From assembly GCA_028023455.1 (NCBI GenBank), contig JAQFVV010000356.1, forward strand, positions 62,001 through 126,000: 64,000 nucleotides of DNA, in the 5' to 3' direction. The position numbers were made by a program, and so were the translations under genes. The DNA is from Epiperipatus broadwayi. Lineage: Eukaryota > Onychophora > Udeonychophora > Euonychophora > Peripatidae. The notes beneath the pieces are model-generated. The model worked only from the letters and a program-made list of their open reading frames with translations. It had not been told where the DNA came from and made no database searches. Below, piece by piece: positions 38,440 to 49,633 of this stretch (the stretch's first letter is position 1; each line of letters starts with the position of its first letter).

Positions 38440-39480
38440 AATTATGCCTCAAGCCTAAAGTTCAAAAGCACTAAATGACCTAGTCACCAAAGGCAAAATT
38501 TTATTAATGAAAGACTTCACCTGGACAACACTCATAGTTAATTCTAAAATGTGATAGAAATGTATGATTATGTGACAACTATTACTTAGCAGTAAATAAG
38601 AACATAAATAAAGAAGCTTATCCAGAAGCAAGTATTAGAGAGTTATTGATTTCTCTATGGAAGAGTTCATATTTTGCCAAAATGGATTTGCAGTCTGCAT
38701 TTCATAAAATCCTGGTTATTGTCACAACATATACATAAACACAAACAAGTTGCCTTGTGAAATAACTATAAGATCTAACATTTACCAAACTAAAATGGGA
38801 AATTTATTGAGAGGGATAGGAGTTATACTATATTTAGATGACATTTTAATAGTTGCAGAATATGTAAGAAGCTTGGCTAAATTTGGAGCTAGACAATGTG
38901 CTAAAGAAATTAAATTTCTTAGACATACCATTACACATAAGGACAAATATCATAATCCAGAAATGATTATAGCAGCAAAAAAATGCTCTGAAACCAAGAA
39001 ATGTTTAAGACATGCAAGTCTTTTTGGGTCTCTAAATTTTTTTGAAAACTTCCTAAAAGGCAAATATCATATGGCTACTCCACTCTATGTATTATTAAAG
39101 AAGTCCAAAAGATGAAAGTGAGGAGTTCCAATATGACAGTACCTTCAAAAACATTAAGAACTTGCTTATTTATAAACTTTTGATGCACCATTACAAAGAA
39201 AAAGTTGTTGTTATTACTAAGGATCTTCAGAATTTGGAGTTGGTGCTGTAATTTCTCACATATTATATGAAAGTCAATGTCCCATAATATATGCATCCAC
39301 AACACTATTTTCTGCTGAGAAAAATTATAGCTTACTAGATAAAGAGGCATTAACAATTTAAAAAATGTTTCATCAATACATTGGTGAACATCCATTTTAA
39401 ATCTATACAGATCATAGACTTCTATTAGAAATACTTGGAAAAAGCAAGACTTCAGACCATGCCAGTCAATATATGGTACA
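38440..39480 (+). pseudogene. Gypsy reverse transcriptase and RNase H, degenerate
   Basis: The segment starts with ALNDLVTKGKI (about 38470), a match for the region before the polymerase palm. It continues through NKLPCEIT and GNLLRGIGVILYLDDILI at 38798-38857, which keeps the catalytic Tyr-Leu-Asp-Asp, then CAKEIKFLRHTITHKD and LFGSLNFFENFLKGKYH. RNase H follows in another frame: YASTTLFSAEKNYSLLDKEA at about 39295 and IYTDHRLLLEILGKSK at about 39400. This order and spacing is that of Ty3/Gypsy pol. The open stretch 38750-39115 is the best-preserved part. At least several stops and frameshifts lie elsewhere, so no functional protein is possible. Confidence 0.8.
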
Positions 39481-39929
39481 TTGGATTAACATTTTACCTT
39501 CCTATGATTTTGAATTATTATAAACAAATTATGATGCATATGCTCTTTTTCAAACACAGTATATGCACTCATGAGTCACATATTATTGATATCAGTTATA
39601 CTGATGCCATGAAATCTGAAATGGTAAACAGTAACGTTATGGCCAAATGAATGAAATATGATATTGGATATAAGTTCATTAACAAATGGATGCATAGCTT
39701 AGAATTTGACAAAACTTTGTAGTTCAGCATATTTGGAATGCCCATGAAAATTTATCTATGTGCAACAAATGTATACTCATGATTGATTAAGTTTTAATTC
39801 CAACCCAGGGAAGAAAATGTTAGAACTATCACACAAAAGATATTTCAAGAATGAATAGTGACATTGAGAAAGTAATTAAAATATATACAACTTGCTAATC
39901 AATAACAAGATTAGCTCCAAACAGTTAGA

Positions 39930-40307
39930 ACCATATACTGAAACTACTATACCATGGCAAAAGATTTATCTTGACCATGCAGAACCATTCCATGGCTATA
40001 CATTTTTAGACATATTTGATTTATATTTAATATGGATGGTATACTAGAAGGTCAAAAATACAAATGCTGATAAAATAATAAAAGTGTTGAAAGAAATCTT
40101 CATAACACATGGATATCCAGAAGTAATATTTACTAACAATGCCACAAGTTTTGAATCATTGCAATTGAAGGATTTTCCAGCTAACAAGGAAATACACAAT
40201 TTATTAACACCTTCTTACTATCCTGAATCTAATGGATTAGTGAAAAATGCCATTCAGGAACTAAAACATACCTTATTAAGATGGACTCAACTACTTATGA
40301 AAAATTA
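39930..40307 (+). pseudogene. Gypsy integrase core, catalytic residues altered
   Basis: PWQKIYLDHAEPFHGYTFLD at about 39953-40012 starts the catalytic core. The 74-codon open stretch 40084-40308 continues with EIFITHGYPEVIFTNNATSF and PSYYPESNGLVKNAIQELKH. Compared with the family pattern SDNGxxF and HPxSNGxxExxV, the second catalytic Asp is Asn and the catalytic Glu is Lys, so the enzyme would be dead even without the stops upstream. Integrase inserts the element cDNA into the host genome. Confidence 0.75.
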
Positions 40308-40896
40308 ATGACATCAATGTTCTATCAGAATTTTACACCAAGCTCAGTGACCAAAACTTTTTCTGCGGAGACACTCATAAAAACTGTTTTAGGTCATGTC
40401 TCTATATTGATACCAGACAATATTAATAGATAAAATATAAAAACATTAAATTCAATATTGCAGAAACTGTGGATATGGATATATATTGAAAAAGAAGTGG
40501 CTAACTGGATTGACAACCAAATTATTATTAAAGCAATTATATATAACTGAAATTGAAGATAGTAGAAAAATTAAAAGATTCATCAACTATTTAAGATAGC
40601 ATGTTTGTAAGTCATTAGAATTAATAAAGGGAACAGGAAGTTAATCTATTGCTGATTTTAGTGACTCTTAAATAATAATAAGAATCATAAAATGAATGCA
40701 TCTTTCAAAACCGAATTAAATGAAGAATTTTAAAATTTTAGTTGACCAAGTATACCCACAGAATTAAATACAGAATAACAGTTTGAAAAACTAATATCCC
40801 CACTAAAAAGAGAACTATAATTATGAAATCCTGAAAAGCTGAATGATTATGTTTGTTATTGTGCTTTATCTTGTTTTTAAAGTGAGAGGAAAAACT

Positions 40897-41488
40897 TTTG
40901 TGTTTTGTTTAAAAAATTTACACCATTAATGTATAAATGTAAATGTAGTCAAAAATAGAAGTCATTGAAAGCACTGTAAAAAAATTAGTTATGCATAATA
41001 ACAAAGATTATGCAAATATAAAAATTATATCAAGTATGCTAATTTGCAAAGAAAGAAATGTAAAAATCAATTATGCAAATTAGAAAAGCAAAACAAAACT
41101 TCTAAATCATAATAAAAATAGTAGAGATACATTGGAAATGCACAAAGTAACGTGTAGTCTATAGTGTATTAAAATTCAGTTACAAATGAACAGTTATCAG
41201 TTCCAAGTATAAGGGCAGTTAACCATATAAATTTTTATAGTTAAGTATTATAAATCTTGTTAGCATAGTCTATTGCTAATAAATGTACAAGTTAGTAACA
41301 TAGTAAGAGAATGCAAAGAGATCTTCTATTTGCATCTGCTAATATTTACTAATATCTTATATATTCAATTCAGAGTAAATAAACTCTTTTGTTAAGTTGA
41401 AATTTGATTTGCTTATTTTTATACTTAATTGTTATTAATGTATGTACAGTTGGCTTAGGTCAGTCTAGCACATATCTACATCAGTCTA
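40897..41488 (+). repeat. 3' LTR of the Gypsy element
   Basis: It is preceded by a purine-rich AGTGAGAGGAAAAAC at about 40881-40895, a likely polypurine tract. It corresponds to the 5' LTR without the foldback insertion and ends near CTACATCAGT. Confidence 0.65.
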
Positions 41489-42998
41489 TTAGATATAAAA
41501 TCATGGTTTGCATTTGTCAACCTGTATAAAGGTCAGTAGCTGTTAAATTATATTTATAAAGAAGAATAGTGCAATGACCATAAGTTATCTAGAATAAATT
41601 GATGAGATTCAGTTGGGTTTATGCCGATCAGATTTAAATGGCTTAAGTTTTGGTTTAAAAAAAGAAATTTGTTTGGAGAATCATAAGAAATCCGCTTTTC
41701 ATGCCACAATTTTTCTTTTGTAAATCGTTAACTAAACATTCAGAATATCGATTTTGATTTAAGACAAGTTTTATGTGGTAAAACTATATGTTCATGTCCT
41801 ATCTAATTATTATCAGCACTTATAGATGAGACAACTTATTTTTTAATAACAGAACTAAATAAAAACAAAATATTTAAAGAACTATGAGAAGTAAATATTA
41901 GTTATTGTAATTATTTTTATTAAAAATTTAATTGATATATTTTAATGAGATTTTTAATTTATTCAAAAATTTGTGTAATTCTTTTTATTTTAAATTTATA
42001 AAAGCTTAACTAAAACAAAAACCCCAGAGAAGTTATAACAAAAAAAAATGTTTTCCAAGTTTTATTTCTATTGATTATATAAATGGAAAATTTATTACAA
42101 GATTTAGATTAATCTATTTATTAATTATTTTAGCTATAAATAAATGAATTTATTTATAACTATAAAAACGTTTTTATCCCATTTGGTAATGAAAAAATTT
42201 CTTATGATTGGATATATATTAATGCATGTGTGTATAAAAGTGCCTTTGTGTTTTTAAGTAATGTTATTTTTAATATTATTAATATAGTCATAATAATCAA
42301 ATGGTCAATGGTTTGGGAAATCACGGGACTTAAGCATTAAAGTAAGGAGTTGAATTTTAATTCAGGTAGCATTACTTTTTGAATTCACTAATTTAGCAAT
42401 GTGCTAAAATGCATAGGGCTTTCTATTAATTTATTTCTTAATGGAATTACTTTAGTAAAATTATATCTAGACTTTAGACACAAATTTCTAGGCATTTTAT
42501 TCTTTTAATCATGTTTAAATTTTTATTTACATTCTTTCCTCTTTAACCAATTTCATTTAACATTCTGTGCTATCCATTTAACACACACACACACACACAC
42601 ATTCTATTTTGCTTCACTATTTGAATTGTAATCATTCTATGTCTTTTGACTAACAAAAATTGAAGATATAAAAAGATCTGCAGGGATGCTAATACATTGA
42701 TCTTCATAGATGATGATGCCCTCATGGATTAGATATGAATTAAATTTAAGCTGTTTTTTTTCTATACACTGGCATAACTTTTGTGGTATCAAAGAATGCA
42801 GACTCTTTTAACTACAACTATTTATATCTATCTATCTTTATATATTCTACAGAAGAATATGGAGAATTAATAATTGCTACAGAGTTAAAATTAAAAATTA
42901 CTAATCTTATTCTTGTGGAATGTAATTTTATATTTCACTATAGTTTAAGTATTGTTGCTATATATAATACACACACACACACATATATATATATATAA
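41489..42998. other. AT-rich stretch without recognised genes
   Basis: No gene is seen. AC dinucleotide runs lie at about 42582-42601 and 42969-42983, the latter followed by an AT run that reaches the next repeat. A 71-codon frame at 42783-42998 ends in translated microsatellite and is not called. Confidence 0.45.
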
Positions 42999-43131
42999 TC
43001 AAATACTAAATTATTCCAACATTACCTGTGAAACATACATGAAGTCTAAATAAAACACCATACCTATGTTGCTTTAATCAGACTTTCTGTCTATCTCACA
43101 GGTAGTGCTACTGGAATAATTTAGTATTTGA
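42999..43131. repeat. Small terminal-inverted-repeat element (MITE-like)
   Basis: TCAAATACTAAATTATTCCA at 42999-43018 is perfectly complementary to 43112-43131. A second inner pair, ACCTGTGA (43024-43031) and TCACAGGT (43096-43103), continues the fold. The unit is 133 bp, non-coding, and abuts an AC/AT microsatellite. Confidence 0.75.
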
Positions 43132-43234
43132 TGATATTGTTATTTTATATTTGAATTTCAGGGAGCAATTGGAATTGGTTCTATTTAATATATATATATT
43201 AAAAACAAAAAAACAAGTTAAAAACTTGCTAACG

Positions 43235-43620
43235 CTTGTATTTATGTCAACAGATGGCATTCTACCAAAAACATCGACAAGCGTATGTTTACATAAATGT
43301 CAGAGCAAGCATTCACTATCTCTAACCTTAATTCCACTTTCAGATCATGATTTCAAGCTATTTGCTATCATCAGTGAAATACAGGAATAAGATACTAGAT
43401 CTAAACACAAACTCTGAGCATTTATGAAACAGTTTCTATTCAGCTTGCAAGCGTGAATCTTTTAGACATGTAATGTCTTCAAACTCAAGCCAGATAGCTA
43501 TATGGGTCTGATCTCAGTTCAGCATCACCACATAGTAGAAGCCTCTGCAATATATATCATTGCTAGAAAGACCTCAAAGGTACATTTATGAAAAACAAAA
43601 AACAAGAACGCCATCTGTTG
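43235..43620 (-). mobile_element. Penelope-type terminal repeat with hammerhead
   Basis: The unit is bounded by inverted sequences TGTCAACAGATGGCATTCT (about 43238-43256) and GAACGCCATCTGTTGA (about 43606-43621), contains a hammerhead (43331-43388) and resembles 13330-13700. It lies downstream, on the same strand, of the GIY-YIG endonuclease tail at 44083-43775, as expected for the terminal repeat of a Penelope-like element. A reading frame at 43151-43390 is its antisense shadow. Confidence 0.65.
43331..43388 (-). ncRNA. Hammerhead ribozyme, type I, minimal stem III
   Basis: On the minus strand CUGAUGA is the complement of 43374-43368 and GAAA of 43354-43351. Stem II is (U)AGC-AAAUA-GCU(U), three firm pairs plus a U-U. 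Stem III is AUC-AU-GAU (43351-43344), three pairs with a two-base loop. H17 is C at 43343. Stem I has UUUCA with UGAAA (five pairs), an internal loop, then AUUCC with GGAAU (five pairs, 43384-43388 with 43331-43335). Every core position is intact, and both halves of stem I are perfect. This is the best-paired of the hammerheads found. Confidence 0.8.
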
Positions 43621-43635
43621 ATATATATATATATA

Positions 43636-44452
43636 TATTATAATTGAAATAATAAATTTAACAGTTTGCAAACTATTACAAACAATCCTTAAATCTGCAG
43701 AAGTACTTTCAGTTAATTTCTTAAACCTGCCTCAACTGCCATTAAATTAAAAAAAAAAGTGGAAGCAAATGTCATCAATTCAAATCCCACGAATCTCGTA
43801 TTTTAATGTTAGCAGCTTGTCGATTTATTAAATGCATTTTATCCCTGTTTATAAAAACTGCCTCTTTAATTTTTCTTTTACAATGATTTCTCTCTTCATG
43901 AAGAATTTTTACATTTTCAAAATCAAATTTAAATTTATATTTACATGTTTTTTCATGATCAAAGAAAACTGAAGGAGACATTAAATCACCATTATTTTTA
44001 TTTTTTATATGCTTATATAACAATTCATGCTCCCTTAATCTCTTCTCAATACTGCACCTAGATTCATCTATATATGATAGCATACAATCACAAAAATTTT
44101 GATATATGACATTACTTTTCTGCTTGACAGGTATGACATGTAAATATAAATTTAAATTTGATTTTGAAAATGTGAAAATTCTTCATGAAGAGAGAAACCA
44201 TAGTAAAAGAAAAATTAGAGACAATTTTTATAAACAGAAATAAAATGCATTTAATAAATCGACAAGTTGCTAACATTAAAATACGAGATTCATGGGATTT
44301 GAATTGATGACGTTTGCTTCCGCTTTTTTTTTTTAATTTAATGGCAGTTGAGGCAGGTTTAAAAAATTAACCAAAAGTACTTCTGTGGATTTAAGGATTG
44401 TTTGTAATAGTTTGTAAACCATTAAATTTATTATTTCAATTATAATTACAAT
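43636..44452. repeat. Inverted pair of Penelope 3' tails
   Basis: About 310-bp arms at 43636-43946 and 44136-44452 are inverted copies separated by 189 bp. Both cover the last part of the GIY-YIG protein and its 3' flank (poly-T/A, GGCAGTTGAGGCAGG, TTTGTAATAGTTTG). Head-to-head or tail-to-tail partial dimers are a known oddity of Penelope-like insertions. The right arm has more mutations in the coding part (KRKIRDNFYK with early stop). Confidence 0.8.
43775..44083 (-). pseudogene. C-terminal part of a Penelope-like GIY-YIG endonuclease
   Basis: A 102-codon open frame reads YIDESRCSIEKRLREHELLY near its start, the counterpart of YIGETGRSLxxRLxEH in the GIY-YIG fold, with the conserved Arg and Glu region. 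It then has DHEKTCKYKFKFDFENVKIL, HEERNHCKRKIKEAVFI and a terminal RDSWDLN. In the family this domain is the element-encoded nuclease behind the reverse transcriptase. The polymerase is absent upstream (the sequence at 44084-44135 is unrelated), so the copy is a 5'-truncated tail. It belongs to a different family from the protein at 44.6-46.0 kb, judged by sequence. The stop at 43775 seems native. Confidence 0.75.
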
Positions 44453-44589
44453 TTTGTTTTTAATTAACAGGCATTTTATTTTGTATATATATATATGTGC
44501 GCGCGTGCGTGTGTTTGTAAAAGTATCTTTGAAATTTATGATAGAATTTTTAAAAATCACATACTCTAAGTAAACTCAGTAATAACAAA

Positions 44590-46034
44590 TATTAATATAT
44601 ATTTTGTAAGGTAAAAACGCATAAGGAAGATAACCCTTTAAGATTATTGTTTAATTTTAGCAATTTCATTTTACATAAATTTTGTAAATATTTAAACAAA
44701 TGGATAGCTGATATTATTGGTTATGGACAATATTGTATAAAAAATACAGAGGCTATTATTGATAAATTAAATATGATAAATATAAATAGAAACCACAGTA
44801 GCTTTGTAATGGACATAGAATCGATGTACCCTAGTATCCCTAGAATTAAAAGTATTAGTATTGTCATAAAGGCTTTATCTCTATATATCAATGATAATAG
44901 CATAATTAGTATTATAAATGAAGCATTGAACCTAATAAATAATAGTTTATATTTTAAATATAATAATGAATATTGGAGTTTAAATAAGGGATGGGTAATG
45001 GGATGCACGATTAGTGGGCTTATGGCATCTATATTCATTAATGACATGGAAATAAATATTATAAAAGGCAGTATAATTAAAAAAGAAGTACTACATTATT
45101 TTAGATATGTAGATGATAGTTTGATAATTGGTAATAAGAGGGCAATATATAAATTATATAAACAATTTAATAATAATGTTGATAATATTAGGTTTACTGT
45201 GAAAGAAATTGATAACGAAATAAGGTATTTAGATAGTGAAATTATTTTAAATCAAAATAATGATAATATAATTAAGCATTTTATTAAAAATTATAAATTA
45301 AGGAAAATTATATCAATTGATTCAAAACAACCATGGATACAAAAGATGAGTGTAATTAAGAATTTTAAATATAAGAATGATAGATTTAATACAGATAGAA
45401 ATATTGCTATGTTACAGAAGGATAAATTTAAACAAACATATATGGGATATGAATATGCAGCGTGTAGTATTGACAATATATTTTTACAACATGGAGTAAA
45501 TAGCATGAATAATAATAGATGTAGGACTAATAAACAAAAGAAGTGGATAAAAATTTCACATTTGCCTAGTGTATATAATATATTAAATAAAAAAAGTAAA
45601 AATTATATAGATAAAAACATTAACGTGGGATGGGCTAATAGCAAAAATTTGGATAAATTGATAACTAATTATAGGATGAAAGATGATATAAAATATAAGA
45701 GAGGAATTGTTTATAAAATTAGATGTAATTTTTGTAATATGGTTTACTATGGCCAGATGTCAAAGCAATTGGGAGAAAGAGCTAAAGAACACAATGATGC
45801 TATTGCTAGAAAGATGATAGATCTGCATTATATGTTCATTATTTGCAGTACAGACATAAAATAAATTGTATTGATAATATAAGTGTTCTTGATTATATTA
45901 AAAATGTTAATACACGTAAAATATATGAAACAAACTACATCATGTATAATAAAAATAACTGTATGAATATATACAAAACATCCATTAAGTTAAATAATAA
46001 GTGGTTAATGGATAAAGAATGGATAGTTAATTAA
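44590..46034 (+). pseudogene. Penelope-like reverse transcriptase with C-terminal GIY-YIG domain
   Basis: An open frame of 405 codons from Met 44647 to 45864 continues upstream in frame to about 44596, where KTHKEDNPLR matches the PKTHKxxxPLRPI finger motif, so the Met is internal. Then come FVMDIESMYPSIP (first catalytic Asp, about 44811), GWVMGCTISGLMASIF (the G-S-P-L-S position, here C-T-I-S), and HYFRYVDDSLIIG (catalytic YVDD, about 45093). Near the C-terminus, GIVYKIRCNFCNMVYYGQ (about 45703-45756) is the GIY-YIG nuclease start with its Cys pair, followed by ERAKEHNDA. A frameshift near 45850 moves the last 63 codons (45843-46034) into another frame. The N-terminal third is missing. Asn/Ile/Lys codons dominate. 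Confidence 0.85.
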
Positions 46035-47241
46035 TTAATATATGTGGATATATATCCATTCAATATATATAACAGAGTAATTTTGTAGTAGAATTGAGGG
46101 AAAAAAATCACATAATAGATTGTGTCAGATAGCCATTTGTTTATTTATCTTCTCTCATGTATTGATATAGATGTCGCTGTATGTGCTTTAACTCGTGGAG
46201 ACATATTGAAAAGGGAAAAAAACATAATTTGCTGAAAAAGGCTTTTTTATAATAATTTTATAATTTGTAATCTTTGTTGCTTGTATATATGTATTTTTAA
46301 ACATATTTGACTATTATAATTTCTAATTATATTTGAATTACAATTATTGTTTAGGGTGATAAAAACTGCTTACTAATCAAAACTGTTAGTGAAATAAAAT
46401 ACATGATTATAAAAAGGATTACATTGAAATATATAGAGGCATATTTTTAAGTTAAATTTTTTTTTAAAATAAATGATAAGAAAAAAAAAATGATAGCAAG
46501 TTTTAAATTTAATTTTTTAAAATAAGAAATACAATTATTATTTTTTTCTTTTTAAGACTTCAAAATATATTCTTATTCGTCATCTATTATTTTTTATTAC
46601 CTATAGATCTTATGGATAATAGTGAACATATCTGTCTGCATTCATAATACTTACAATGGACTGTAAGCATTAATTTTTTTCAAATAGTCTCACCATTGGA
46701 AATAAACCTAATATTTATTTCTAATTTGCAACTTGATAAACTACTGGTCACTTTATCTTCTGATTATTGATAAGTATGGAGAATAATGGTTTTTTTTTGC
46801 TTATGTGATACCTTTGGTGAGCTAATTACTTTTATTTGGTATATAAGCTGGATTGACGAAATAATTAGGAGAGAAGGAAAAACTACAATAGGAACCTGTT
46901 ATTAAAAAAACTTTAATAATTTTAAAACTTTACATTAATTAGCATTTTTATATAAAGTACTGCTTTTGCTACTTTCATCCACAATTGTTTCATTTTCTAC
47001 TTTGTCAATATGTCCTTTCCTATAAATATAAATGCTTCTATATTAATTTTGTTCTGAATTATTTATACCTGCATTGAAATATTCTGTATACAAACAGAAA
47101 AGAAAAAAAAGACTCACCTATGGTAAATTTGCATTTCTATTAGACTAGTCTGAATAACAAGAAAATATTTCAGTGCAAATTACAAAAGTAAAAACCAACA
47201 CCATATAGGAAGTATTCTTTAATTATCATAATATTATATAT
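46035..47241. other. 3' flank of the Penelope element and AT-rich spacer
   Basis: The first 220 bases (to about 46260) are probably the element's 3' flank. They include a less AT-rich patch (GATGTCGCTGTATGTGC, about 46170) and a TTTGCTGAAAAAGGC motif before a T run. No hammerhead core was found there. The rest is AT-rich with no recognised gene. Confidence 0.45.
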
Positions 47242-47414
47242 CAGGTGTTGGCAACCTTTAACCTGCAGGTCACTATGTGACCTATTTGATAATTTTATGT
47301 GACCCATTTGAGTTCTACATATAAGGTATAATATATAAAAATAAATTATAAGACATAAACATGAAATGAACACTTTGAGAAAATATAAATAATAAGATTA
47401 ACATTTTTGTTTGA

Positions 47415-49112
47415 TTGCAAAATTGCAGTAATGAACATAGGCGGAATACAGTGACATTGTCCAAAAACATGTTATCATTACTTGTATTAAATTTTGGAAA
47501 ACAAAATAAATTGAGTTTTATTACCAGCCACAATCATGCTACTTCTGTCAGCTTTGTTGTGGCTCTTAGCATTGGCACCAAAAGAAAACTGTTTACAGAT
47601 GGCAAATTTTTGAAAAATGCATTCATAAATTGCTCCACTTATTTAATGATTTTGCAAATAAACAAGAAATAATTGAGAGAATTAAAAAAAATGCCATTGT
47701 CAGCCAGAACAGTTCAACATTGGATGGAAGATATGGCCAAAATATCGACAAACAGGTCAAAAATGATTGATCCAATAACGTAATTATCATTGCACTCAAT
47801 AAAAGTACCGATATAAATAATATTAGATTTTCATCAATAAACTTTGAACATCAATGAAGATTATGCATTCTTGCTTTAATGCCTGACATGACCAAAGGCA
47901 CTGACATTTTTTATCTCAAGTACAAGAGTTTACCAATTTCAAAAATGGGCAAATATTGAATTTAAAAAGTAAATTGTTTTCCATAACAACTAATGGTGCT
48001 CCAGTTATCAGAGGAAAAAATGTTGGATTTGTGAAACTAATGGAAAATGAACTTGACCACTCACTTTTATCATTCCATTGTATCATGCATGAAGAAAATT
48101 TATTTGCAAAGGCATCTATGCAACAACTTAAGAATGTAATGAAAAAGGTTAAGATCATAAACATCATAATAACACATTGGCATTAAGATACAAACACTTC
48201 AAAGCTTTTTTGGAGGAAATTGAATCGAAATATGCAGATTTGCTGTTACATTCTGAAATATGATGGTTAAGTCAGCTAAGTCAAGGCAAAGTTCTTAATA
48301 GATTTGTAGAATGTTTTGATGATATACAAATATTTGTTTACAAAATCAATGAAAATGATCTTGGAACTCATTGATAAACAATGGTTTTTAAGACTTTTGT
48401 TCTTAACAGACATAATGAACCATGATAATGATTTTGTACGACTTCAAGGAAATAACCACATAATTTTGAAAATGTATGATGAATGGAAGAGTTTTTCTTC
48501 AAAATTAATTTTATTTGAAACTGACATAAAAACTAAAACATTTCTTTCCCTTGTTAAAATGCCAACATAAGAAAGAAAATATTGATGAAAGCAATCTAAA
48601 TATGTTTGACTTTTAAAAGTGAATATGAAAGTATATTTCAAAGTTTTAAGAAGCTCAGTGAAATGTTTACATTTATAATAAAATCCAACGAAATAGAAAA
48701 AAAAAATATTTAAAGATTTGCAGTATTTTGAATATCTTAAAATTGACAATTTAAGTTTAGAAATGATTGATTTTAAAAGTTTATCGTTGTGGACGAATAA
48801 ATTCAAGACATTGTGGAAAAATTTAGAAAAAATTGAAGATAATCATCTTCTCATGACATCAACGTGTTGTGCACTATTTCCTACGAAGTTTTCATCTTTG
48901 AAAAAAAAAAAAATGTTTTTGCCATTTTGTCCGCGTTTGGTTCTACTTATAAATGTGAGCAAATATTTTTACATATGAAATTTATTTTAAATAAGAACAG
49001 GAGCAGCTTAACTACCGAAAATTCAGACACTTGTATTAGTCTTAAGGTGTCTAAATATAAACCAGACTTGATTAAATTGATATCACAAATTCAACATCAG
49101 AGGAGACATTGA
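47415..49112 (+). pseudogene. hAT transposase (GTF2IRD2/ZBED-like), broken
   Basis: Segments in several frames line up with this transposase family. ATSVSFVVALSIGTKRKLFTDGKFLKNA (47538-47625) is the start of the catalytic part. ITTNGAPVIRGKNVGFV (about 47985) matches the TDGAPSMVG motif with the catalytic Asp replaced by Asn. LLSFHCIMHEENLFAK (about 48070) matches AFHCIIHQExL. FKAFLEEIESKY (about 48205) and WLSQLSQGKVLNRF (about 48265) follow. RSSLTTENSDTCISLKVSKY (about 49000-49060) is the C-terminal dimerisation region. The family cuts and pastes the element. Several stops, frameshifts and the lost Asp make it inactive. No BED finger is visible upstream. Confidence 0.8.
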
Positions 49113-49240
49113 TAACGAAGAAAACGTTAACAAATAAAGTCCATAAATTAATGAACTAAAATTTGCCAATTATATTTGTTTTTATAATAATTAGAATTAA
49201 TACATTGTGCAGGTTTAAACCTGCATTTATATATGTAATA

Positions 49241-49455
49241 TATGCGGGATTCGAACTCAGACTTTCACACGACCCACGTATATATATATATGTGAGGATA
49301 ATAATCTAGACCAACTGATGATTGCTGGTTTAGCATGAAATACTATATTGGTGATTATTTATTTTTTCAACAGGTGTGTGATCAGGTGGGTCAGCAATAT
49401 GAGATGGCACTGAGAGTAGTGGGTCGTGTGAAAGTCTGACTTCGAATCCCGCATA
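49241..49455 (+). mobile_element. Foldback copy of the hammerhead-bearing repeat (copy B)
   Basis: The hammerhead repeat of 4640-4840 is here bracketed by 37-bp inverted ends, 49241-49277 and 49419-49455, matching at 36 of 37 positions. The right end is the normal tail of the family (GTGAAAGTCTGACTTCGAAT..), whose TTCGAATCC is T-loop-like. The left end is an inverted copy of that tail. An AT tract at about 49279-49291 separates the left tail from the ribozyme. Near-identity of the two ends suggests a recent or gene-converted unit. Confidence 0.8.
49300..49359 (+). ncRNA. Hammerhead ribozyme, type I, minimal stem III
   Basis: CUGAUGA is at 49315-49321 and GAAA at 49337-49340. Stem II pairs TGCT with AGCA (four pairs) around GGTTT. 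Stem I pairs ACCAA (49310-49314) with TTGGT (49348-49352), and outside a three-base bulge AATAATC (49300-49306) with GATTATT (49353-49359), all Watson-Crick. Stem III (ATA/TAT, 49340-49346) has only a single loop base, one fewer than copy A, so the monomer fold is doubtful and a dimeric form would be needed. Compensatory differences from copy A in stem I (C49311 for T4676) and stem II (C49334 for T4699) preserve or improve pairing. Confidence 0.7.
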
Positions 49456-49633
49456 TAATTAGAATTATAATTTTGAATTTTTATGTTTAAAATTTAAAAG
49501 CATATTGTATTATTTTTTCAATAAAATGTATCTTATTGTTCACTAAAAAACTGTTTTAAAATGAAAATACTATTGACCCGAAACATATTTTTAATAGTCA
49601 CATTTTGGTTGATTTTGACCCGCAGCCACAAAA

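Larger units (their letters stand above)
36386..41488 (+). mobile_element. Degenerate Ty3/Gypsy LTR retrotransposon
   Basis: Related direct repeats at about 36386-37150 and 40897-41488 flank a gag-pol remnant in the usual order: gag/zinc knuckle, polymerase, RNase H, integrase. The LTRs share ATTTACACCA.TAATGTATAAATG near their starts and ACATCAGT near their ends, and are strongly diverged. The 5' LTR is longer because of an inserted arm of the foldback repeat (about 36785-36895). A GT microsatellite sits at 36444-36462. Every coding domain is riddled with stops. This is one of the older insertions in the window. Confidence 0.8.
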
